Of a DNA stretch of 9,227 nt, positions 1-4,521 are shown piece after piece. Every line of letters starts with the position of its first letter. Position 1 is the first letter of the stretch. The position numbers were made by a program, and so were the translations under genes. The notes beneath the pieces are model-generated. The model was not told the DNA's origin and did no database searches. It was given only the letters and a program-made list of their open reading frames with translations. This DNA is from Thermocaproicibacter sp002397355 (GTDB lineage: Bacteria; Bacillota; Clostridia; Oscillospirales; Acutalibacteraceae), in the NCBI GenBank assembly GCA_036830905.1, contig DAISNS010000080.1:1-9227 (forward strand), written 5' to 3'.

Positions 1-69
1 CGTCAAGGAAATCTTATGGGACACGGTTCCTTCGAGGTTTTCATTGGCGGCCGTTCTCTTTGGCTGCTG
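1..69 (-). repeat. Dispersed intergenic repeat, copy 1 (truncated by window edge)
   Basis: Read on the minus strand, i.e. in the sense of ychF, this stretch runs from AGCAGCCAAA through AACGG and GAAAACCT to a block at 26-1. That block matches 7856-7881 on the plus strand at 23 of 26 bases, with the core TCCCATAAGA identical. The outer boundary is unknown because the window begins here. It lacks the second arm of the GCAGC hairpin found in the ilvC-downstream copy. No protein is supported. It is either a decayed mobile or REP-like element or a 3'-UTR RNA element. Confidence 0.6.
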
Positions 70-89
70 GGTTCACAAGAGACACTTAT

Positions 90-166
90 CATAACTGCCC
101 CTTAAGCTCTCCCGGCCAACCCGACGAAAGATTTTCGCCGTTCCCCACGCCGGGGCGGCGCGCCGC
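90..166 (-). repeat. Repeat module immediately downstream of ychF
   Basis: Starting just after the ychF stop and read on the minus strand, positions 166-130 match the plus strand at 7810-7846, downstream of ilvC, at about 30 of 37 bases without gaps. Shared blocks include CGCCCCGGCG and GAACGGCGAAAA. The rest, 139-90, contains GGCCGGGAGAGCTTAAGG, which resembles the minus strand at 8080-8041 and 8233-8192. The inner GC-rich part can fold (GCGGCGCGCCGC is self-complementary), but no T-run follows, so I do not call a terminator. Confidence 0.55.
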
Positions 167-1261
167 TTAAACGTTGAAGCGGAAGAGGACGACGTCGCCG
201 TCCCGCATCACATAGTCCTTGCCCTCCGAGCGGTAAAGGCCCTTTTCCTTCGCGGCGGCGATGGAGCCGCACGCTTTCAGGTCGTCGAACGCGACGACCT
301 CCGCGCGGATGAAGCCGCGCTCGAAGTCCGTGTGGATCTTCCCGGCGGCCTGCGGGGCCTTCGTGCCCTTTTTGATCGTCCAGGCGCGCACCTCCGGCTC
401 GCCCGCCGTGAGGAAGCTGATCAGCCCCAGCAGCGAGTAGCACGCGCGGATGAGGCGGTCGAGGCCGGATTCCGCGAGGCCCATGTCGGAGAGGAAAATC
501 GCTTTCTCGTCGGGGGAAAGATCGGCGATCTCGGCCTCGGCCTCGGCGCAGATCGGCAGCACGCCCGCGCCCTCCGCCTCCGCGATCTCCCTGACCGGCC
601 GGAAGAACCGGTTGTTCTCCACGCCGCCCTTGAAGTCCGCGTCGCTCATGTTGGCGGCGTAGATCACGGGCTTGTTGCTCAGCAGCGAGACGCCGGAGAG
701 CAGCGCGGCCTCGTCCTCCGTGCATTCCACCGAGCGCGCGGGCCTGCCCGCGTTCAGCGCGGCCTTCACGCGCAGGAAGAAGTCCAGCTCCGTCTGGTAT
801 TTCTTGTCGGCTTTCAGCATCTTCCGCGTCTTTTCGATGCGGCGGTCCAGAACCTCCAGGTCGGAGAGGATCAGCTCCAGGTTGATGGTCTCGATGTCGC
901 GCTTCGGATCGATGCTGCCCTCCACGTGGACGATGTCGCCGTTCTCGAAGCAGCGCACCACGTGCACGACGGCGTCGCACTCGCGGATGTTGGCGAGGAA
1001 CTTGTTGCCCAGCCCCTCGCCCTTGGAAGCGCCGCGCACCAGCCCGGCGATGTCCACGAACTCGATGGTGGCGGGCGTGTATTTCAGCGGGTGGTACAGG
1101 TCCGCCAGCCAGTCCAGACGCTTGTCCGGCACGGCCACGGTCCCCATGTTCGGCTCGATGGTGCAGAACGGATAGTTCGCCGCCTGCGCGCCCGCGTTTG
1201 TGATCGCGTTGAAAAGCGTGCTCTTCCCCACGTTCGGAAGCCCTACAATGCCAAGTTTCAT
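167..1261 (-). CDS. ychF: YchF/OLA1-type P-loop ATPase
   Basis: A 364-residue protein of the usual length for YchF, a translation- and stress-associated ATPase of the Obg/HAS-GTPase group that binds ribosomes. The P loop GLPNVGKS is at residues 7-14, the G3 region DIAGLVRGAS at 70-79, a helical insert at about 130-190, and a C-terminal TGS domain at about 281-362 ending in FRFNV, as is typical. YchF proteins replace the GTPase NKxD motif with NxxE and so prefer ATP. Here it reads NMSD (204-207), a conservative Glu-to-Asp change. The ATG is preceded on the minus strand by AAGAGGG (1277-1271). The gene lies 51 bases after the DUF1624 gene with no terminator between, so the two are probably co-transcribed. 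Family identity is very secure. Confidence 0.98.
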   Translation of the reverse strand: MKLGIVGLPNVGKSTLFNAITNAGAQAANYPFCTIEPNMGTVAVPDKRLDWLADLYHPLKYTPATIEFVDIAGLVRGASKGEGLGNKFLANIRECDAVVHVVRCFENGDIVHVEGSIDPKRDIETINLELILSDLEVLDRRIEKTRKMLKADKKYQTELDFFLRVKAALNAGRPARSVECTEDEAALLSGVSLLSNKPVIYAANMSDADFKGGVENNRFFRPVREIAEAEGAGVLPICAEAEAEIADLSPDEKAIFLSDMGLAESGLDRLIRACYSLLGLISFLTAGEPEVRAWTIKKGTKAPQAAGKIHTDFERGFIRAEVVAFDDLKACGSIAAAKEKGLYRSEGKDYVMRDGDVVLFRFNV

Positions 1262-1312
1262 TTCTGCGTTCCCTCTTCTGTCGTATTCAAGAATCGCCGC
1301 GTTCCGGCGCGC

Positions 1313-2095
1313 TCAGCCCCCCGCGCGGGAAAGCCGCAGCAGCAGCAGCCCGCAGGCGTAGATGACCGGCTGATGGACAAGGTAGACGACGAGCGCGTGC
1401 CGCCCCACCCACGCGAGCTGCGGCACCTGCGGCCGGTACGTGAAGGCCGGGAATTTCCCCGCCGCCGCCAGCTTGCCGACCCACACGCCCGCCGCGTAGA
1501 CGAAGATCCACGGCAGCAGCGGGAAGTAGTCGGCGCTCACGAACGAGGCCGTGTGGAAGCCGAGCGGCGCGAGCCAGTCCGTCGCGTAGAGCGCCGCCGG
1601 GAGCTTCCAGGCGAGCGGCGCGCCCGGGCCGAGACAGCCCGCGTCCACCCGCCGCGTGAGCAGGTACAGCGCCGCGCAGACGAGGACCGGCCACCACGAG
1701 AAGGCCTTCCCGTCCAGCGCGGGCTTGCACAGCCCCGTCAGGATCATGCAGACGGCCAGAAAATGCAGGATGCCGAACGCGATGCGGTCCTCCGGCAGAA
1801 AAACCGCCGTGACGAGCGTGACGCCCATCGCCAGGGCCAGCAGCCGGAGGCCGCGCTTCAGGTTCGAGCGCGAAAGGTTGCACGCGATGCCCGAGAGGAA
1901 CATGAAAAGCCCCGCGAAATACGGCTCCGCCCCCATGAAATAGCGGAAAAAATAAATGCCGGCCGCGCTGCCGAACAGGTAGCCCGCCGTGTAAAACCCG
2001 TGGTAGCAGACCATGCAGAGCACCGCAAAGCCGCGCAGCTCGTCCAGAAGATGGATCCTGCCGCGCCCGACGGCCCCGGCCGCGTTTCCCGGCAT
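1313..2095 (-). CDS. DUF1624 / HGSNAT-like membrane acyltransferase-domain protein
   Basis: A 260-residue integral membrane protein resembling the catalytic domain of heparan-alpha-glucosaminide N-acetyltransferase (DUF1624, related to YeiB/OpgC acyltransferases). Visible family features are the N-terminal LLDELRGFAVLCMVCYHG with conserved Arg and His (17-32), FLSGI at 66-70, GILHFLAVCMIL at 108-119, FPLLPWIFVYAAGVWVG at 191-207, and the C-terminal GRHALVVYLVHQP at 231-243. I count about seven hydrophobic segments. The start is the ATG at 2095: GGGAGGGG lies just upstream, and the longer open frame (to 2527) runs through the promoter and antisense to the thioesterase gene. Acyl transfer to a sugar or lipid carrier is the family expectation; the substrate is unknown. 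It is first in the probable operon with ychF. Confidence 0.88.
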   Translation of the reverse strand: MPGNAAGAVGRGRIHLLDELRGFAVLCMVCYHGFYTAGYLFGSAAGIYFFRYFMGAEPYFAGLFMFLSGIACNLSRSNLKRGLRLLALAMGVTLVTAVFLPEDRIAFGILHFLAVCMILTGLCKPALDGKAFSWWPVLVCAALYLLTRRVDAGCLGPGAPLAWKLPAALYATDWLAPLGFHTASFVSADYFPLLPWIFVYAAGVWVGKLAAAGKFPAFTYRPQVPQLAWVGRHALVVYLVHQPVIYACGLLLLRLSRAGG

Positions 2096-2143
2096 CCGCA
2101 CCCCTCCCGAAAAGTCCCGCGCACGGCGCGGTCTGATGAAAAT

Positions 2144-2149
2144 ATTATA
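2144..2149 (-). promoter_or_regulatory. Extended -10 promoter for DUF1624-ychF
   Basis: On the minus strand the sequence reads TGCTATAAT, a perfect -10 hexamer with the extended TGn element (2152-2144). The -35 position (2172-2167) reads TAGCAT, a poor match, so the promoter would depend on the extended -10. Transcription would start near 2137, leaving a leader of about 40 bases. It mirrors the plus-strand promoter at 2171-2176. Confidence 0.7.
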
Positions 2150-2170
2150 GCATAGAACGGATGGGTATGC

Positions 2171-2176
2171 TATAAT
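2171..2176 (+). promoter_or_regulatory. Extended -10 promoter for thioesterase-HAD pair
   Basis: TGCTATAAT at 2168-2176 gives a consensus -10 with extended TGn. The -35 position 17 bases upstream (2148-2153, TAGCAT) is weak. The start would fall near 2183, giving a leader of about 24 bases containing the GGAAGGGA ribosome binding site (2193-2200). Confidence 0.7.
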
Positions 2177-2206
2177 GAATCCAAAATACGACGGAAGGGA
2201 ATCGAA

Positions 2207-2596
2207 ATGCCACAGACAAGGCTGGAAAAGAAAATCACCGTGACGCCGGAGATGCTCGCGGACCATATGGGCAGCGGCTCGCTGCCCGTGCTGGCCACGC
2301 CGGCGCTCGCGGCGCTGTTCGAGGGCGCCGCCGCCGAGCTGGCGCGGCAGTACCTGCCGGAGGGCGTCACCACGGTGGGGACGGAGATCGCGGTGCGCCA
2401 CAACGCGCCCACGCCCTGCGGCGCGCGGCTGACCGCGGCGGCGGAGCTGGTCTCGCGCGGGGAGCGGGACTTCCGGTTCCGCCTGAGCGCGTCCGACGAG
2501 GCCGGCCCCGTGGCCGAGGGCGAGCACACGCGCGTGAGCGTGAAGGCGGAAAAGTTCGCGGCCAAGGCGGCGGCCCGGAAAAAGGGCGGCGAATGA
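2207..2596 (+). CDS. FlK-like hotdog-fold thioesterase
   Basis: A 129-residue single-domain protein resembling the fluoroacetyl-CoA thioesterase (FlK, COG5496) branch of hotdog thioesterases. The signature runs TPALAALFEGAA (31-42), VGTEIAVRHNAPTPCG (57-72) and GEHTRVSV (105-112). The likely catalytic trio by family analogy is Thr31, Glu39 and His65, matching the Thr-Glu-His set of FlK. Most relatives are housekeeping acyl-CoA thioesterases of unknown substrate, so fluoroacetate detoxification should not be assumed. The C-terminus is Lys/Ala-rich. GGAAGGGA sits six bases before the ATG. The stop overlaps the HAD start (ATGA), pointing to translational coupling. Confidence 0.85.
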   Translation: MPQTRLEKKITVTPEMLADHMGSGSLPVLATPALAALFEGAAAELARQYLPEGVTTVGTEIAVRHNAPTPCGARLTAAAELVSRGERDFRFRLSASDEAGPVAEGEHTRVSVKAEKFAAKAAARKKGGE

Positions 2597-3252
2597 GGGC
2601 CGGGTACCGCGCCGCGCTGTTCGACCTGGACGGCACGCTGACCGACTCCGCGCCGGGCATCACCGGCTCGGTGCGCTATGCGCTGGAGCGGATGGGCCGC
2701 CCCGTGCCGCCGGCGGACGCGCTGCGCCGGTTCATCGGTCCGCCGCTGTACCCGAGCTTCCGCGGATTCTGCGGCATGACGGACGCCGAGGCGCAGGAGG
2801 CCGTCCGCCTCTACCGCGAGGATTACGCGGCCGGGGGCGCGTTCCGGGCCTCCGTCTACCCCGGCGTCCCGGAGCTGCTGGGTCGCCTGCGCGCGGCGGG
2901 CGTTTTTCTGGCCGTCGCGACCTCGAAGCCGCGCAACATGACGGACCGGGTGCTGGAGCATTTCGGGCTGGCGGAGCGCTTCGATTTCGTCTCCGCGCCG
3001 GACGCAAGCGTGAAGACGCTCACCAAGGACGCGGTCATCCTCCCGGCCGTGCGGGCGGCGCGCTGCGCCCCCGCCGAGGCCGTGATGGTCGGCGACACGA
3101 GGTACGACGCGGAGGGCGCGCGCCTTGCCGGAACGGCTTTCATCGGCGTGCTCTACGGCGCGGACACGCGCGCGGAGATCGCCGCGGCGGGCGGGAGCGT
3201 GTTCGCCCGCACCGTCCGCGAACTTTCCGCGCTGCTGATTGACAAAAGCTGA
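2593..3252 (+). CDS. HAD-superfamily hydrolase, phosphoglycolate phosphatase-like
   Basis: A 219-residue HAD phosphatase with a helical C1-type cap. Motif I DLDGTLTD is at 11-18 (nucleophile Asp11, acid/base Asp13), the cap at about 18-85 includes IGPPLYPSF, motif II is ATSKP (109-113), the motif III lysine is in TKDAVI (Lys145), and motif IV is GDTRYD (167-172). All catalytic positions are present. This group includes Gph and PpaX-like enzymes and 5'-nucleotidases, so the substrate is open (2-phosphoglycolate, pyrophosphate or a nucleotide). Its ATG overlaps the thioesterase stop by four bases. No terminator follows before the riboswitch promoter, whose -35 lies within the last codons, so readthrough would pass into the TPP riboswitch. 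Confidence 0.9.
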   Translation: MRAGYRAALFDLDGTLTDSAPGITGSVRYALERMGRPVPPADALRRFIGPPLYPSFRGFCGMTDAEAQEAVRLYREDYAAGGAFRASVYPGVPELLGRLRAAGVFLAVATSKPRNMTDRVLEHFGLAERFDFVSAPDASVKTLTKDAVILPAVRAARCAPAEAVMVGDTRYDAEGARLAGTAFIGVLYGADTRAEIAAAGGSVFARTVRELSALLIDKS

Positions 3253-3267
3253 TTTTTGCGCTATGCT
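3239..3267 (+). promoter_or_regulatory. Sigma-A-type promoter for TPP riboswitch-thiT
   Basis: A perfect -35 TTGACA (3239-3244), a 17-base spacer and a -10 TATGCT (3262-3267) precede the riboswitch. Transcription would begin near 3274, just before the aptamer. The -35 lies inside the HAD coding sequence, covering its Ile-Asp-Lys codons. Confidence 0.75.
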
Positions 3268-3282
3268 TTTCCGTGAAAACCG

Positions 3283-3371
3283 AATACGGGGTGCTGGGGA
3301 TTCCCGGCTGAGATGGCGCGGAGCGACGCGCCGAACCCTACCTGATCTGGATAATGCCAGCGTAGGAAGTT
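3283..3371 (+). promoter_or_regulatory. TPP riboswitch aptamer (THI element)
   Basis: The conserved thi-box parts occur in order: GGGGTGC (3288-3294), a small hairpin, GCTGAGAT (3307-3314), an insert hairpin GGCGCG/CGCGCC (3315-3332), then ACCCT, CCTGATCTGGATAATGCCAG (3341-3360) and GCGTAGGAA (3360-3368). This matches the TPP-binding aptamer closely. An intrinsic terminator follows 18 bases later and thiT lies downstream. This fits a ligand-induced termination switch: high TPP stops transcription and low TPP allows thiT expression. The closing P1 helix is weak or bulged by eye. The downstream gene independently supports thiamine control. Confidence 0.96.
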
Positions 3372-3388
3372 ACAGAACGACTGCAATC

Positions 3389-3423
3389 GGCCCCGCGGCA
3401 AAGTCCGCGGGGCCTTTCTTTTT
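3389..3423 (+). terminator. Intrinsic terminator, riboswitch expression platform
   Basis: GGCCCCGCGG (3389-3398) pairs perfectly with CCGCGGGGCC (3405-3414) across a 6-base loop, followed by TTTCTTTTT. It lies right after the TPP aptamer and about 130 bases before thiT, so it is the likely regulated terminator. CCCCG in its 5' arm could pair with CGGGG at 3287-3291 of the aptamer as part of an antiterminator (inference only). Confidence 0.9.
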
Positions 3424-3501
3424 CCGATCCCGGCGGGCTGTGCGCGCGGGGACTCCCGGCGGCCGGCTGGAAATCCGCGGCGGCGGAATTCAGTGTCGCA
3501 T

Positions 3502-3519
3502 CCCGGCTTGAGAGCCGGG
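3502..3519 (+). other. Hairpin in thiT leader
   Basis: CCCGGCT and AGCCGGG form a 7-bp stem with a TGAG tetraloop, about 20 bases before the thiT ribosome binding site. No T-run follows, so it is not a terminator. It may space or stabilise the leader after readthrough. Nothing more can be said. Confidence 0.4.
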
Positions 3520-3552
3520 TTCGGGAATCGATAGAAAGAAAGGCGGAAAATC

Positions 3553-4152
3553 ATGGAAACGCAATCGGAACGGAAGCGGAGGAAGAACACGGGTCTGGAG
3601 CCGGGCGTGCTGCGCCTCGTCGTCAGCGCCGTGATGCTGGGGCTCGCCACGGCGCTCAGCATGGTGAAGCTCTTTCAAATGCCGCTGGGCGGCTCGGTGA
3701 CGCTGTGCAGCATGCTGCCGGTGCTGCTCACGGGGTACCGCTTCGGGCCGAAGTGGGGCCTCGGCGTCGGCCTCGCCTACGGCCTCATCCAGATGATGCT
3801 GGATTTCAGCGCGGTCCTCTCGTGGGGGCTTACGCCGACGGCGGTAGCCGTCTCGTTCGCCGTGGATTACCTGCTGGCGTTCTCCGCGCTGGGCCTGGCG
3901 GGCGTGTACGGCCGCGGGAGCGTGAAGAAATTCGTCGCCGGGCTGACCACGGCCGCGGCGCTGCGCTTCGCCTGCCACGTGATCGCGGGCGTGACGGCCT
4001 ACCTCTCCTTCGTGCCGGAGGACTGGGCCGGGCACCCGTTCCTCTATTCGCTCGCTTACAACGGCTCGTTCCTGCTGCCGGACTTCGGCATCTGCCTCGC
4101 GGCGGGGCTGCTCATTTATTATCCGCTGCGCCGCTATCTGGAAGAGAAGTAA
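3553..4152 (+). CDS. thiT: ThiT, thiamine-specific S component of an ECF transporter
   Basis: A 199-residue hydrophobic protein with about six membrane segments after a charged, cytoplasmic N-terminus (1-18). It resembles ThiT (YuaJ), the substrate-binding subunit that imports thiamine together with the shared EcfA-EcfA'-EcfT energising module, which is not encoded here. Family features include MLPVLLTGYRFGPKWGLGVG (54-73), YGLIQ (76-80), VDYLLAFSALGLAG (104-117), RFACHVIAGV (138-147) and SLAYNGSFLLPD (166-177); the Tyr-Asn and Arg/His positions in the later helices belong to the usual thiamine site region. The ATG is preceded by AAAGGCGG. The TPP riboswitch upstream strongly supports the role. 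The hydrophilic N-terminal extension is somewhat longer than in short homologues. Confidence 0.95.
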   Translation: METQSERKRRKNTGLEPGVLRLVVSAVMLGLATALSMVKLFQMPLGGSVTLCSMLPVLLTGYRFGPKWGLGVGLAYGLIQMMLDFSAVLSWGLTPTAVAVSFAVDYLLAFSALGLAGVYGRGSVKKFVAGLTTAAALRFACHVIAGVTAYLSFVPEDWAGHPFLYSLAYNGSFLLPDFGICLAAGLLIYYPLRRYLEEK

Positions 4153-4321
4153 CGAGGGGAAAGAAAAGGCCGGTCACGGTTTGTTCATGGAATCCTAAAA
4201 AAAGGTTCAAAACGTTTTCACAGCCGGTACATAATCTGCCGGTAAACTGGAAACGAAAGGAAAATAACGGATTACAAGAGCAGACTACAGCTTTTTCATA
4301 TACTTCCTCCTCTCTCTCCGA
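4153..4321 (+). other. AT-richer intergenic stretch, no gene found
   Basis: Between the thiT stop and its terminator lie about 170 bases visibly poorer in GC than the neighbouring genes. They contain a near-palindrome TCAAAACGTTTTCA (4207-4220), matching 7 of 8 fixed positions of the CcpA cre consensus as I recall it, and a direct repeat GCCGGTA (4223-4229 and 4238-4244). I see no ORF with a ribosome binding site, no T-box core (AGGGTGG) and no leader peptide rich in Leu/Ile/Val. It is probably the thiT 3' UTR; a small RNA ending at the terminator is possible. Confidence 0.4.
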
Positions 4322-4357
4322 AAGGCCCCGCCCGGCTGCATGGGCGGGGCCTTTTTC
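4322..4357 (+). terminator. Intrinsic terminator after thiT
   Basis: AAGGCCCCGCCC (4322-4333) and GGGCGGGGCCTT (4342-4353) form a 12-bp stem with an 8-base loop, leading directly into TTTTT. It lies upstream of the ilvB promoter, so it ends the thiT transcript rather than attenuating ilvBNC. Confidence 0.9.
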
Positions 4358-4444
4358 AGCGTGCCGCCGCCCGGAACGCACTGCCGCCAAAATGAAGGAC
4401 ATAATTTATTGATTTAAAGGGATTGATTTTCAGCGCTTTTCCGG

Positions 4445-4474
4445 TTGACGCGTTTCACGGCGGGATGATATAAT
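4445..4474 (+). promoter_or_regulatory. Promoter of the ilvBNC operon
   Basis: TTGACG (4445-4450), an 18-base spacer and TATAAT (4469-4474) with extended TG at 4466-4467 form a near-consensus promoter. AT-rich sequence at 4400-4440 could act as an upstream element. The leader to ilvB is only about 40 bases, leaving no room for a T-box or attenuator. Confidence 0.85.
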
Positions 4475-4521
4475 AAGTAAAATATACAGGAAAAAGGAAA
4501 AATCGGAAAGAGGCGGTCCGG

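Larger units (their letters stand above)
2144..2176. repeat. Perfect 10-bp inverted repeat spanning divergent promoters
   Basis: ATTATAGCAT (2144-2153) and ATGCTATAAT (2167-2176) are exact reverse complements separated by 13 bases. Each arm contains the -10 of one promoter and lies over the -35 position of the opposite one. It is either the simple result of two identical back-to-back extended -10 elements or an operator for shared control. Confidence 0.75.

Noticed and set aside
1295..1309. Hairpin between the DUF1624 gene and ychF as a terminator
   Set aside because: It has only a 5-bp stem and no T-run on the minus strand, so co-transcription is more likely.
332..2155. 607-codon plus-strand open frame antisense to ychF and the DUF1624 gene
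   Set aside because: It is Arg/His/Asp-rich without recognisable domains, lies opposite two clear genes, and is explained by high third-position GC removing antisense stops.
2095..2527. Longer N-terminus for the DUF1624 protein (start at 2527)
   Set aside because: The extension is antisense to the thioesterase gene, crosses the divergent promoters and lacks family similarity; ATG 2095 has a good ribosome binding site.
3239..3511. 90-codon plus-strand frame over the riboswitch
   Set aside because: It covers the TPP aptamer and terminator, which explain the sequence fully.
4153..4521. T-box riboswitch or attenuator leader for ilvBNC
   Set aside because: No AGGGTGG core or Leu/Ile/Val-rich leader peptide is seen. 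The terminator at 4322-4357 lies upstream of the ilvB promoter, and the remaining leader is too short.
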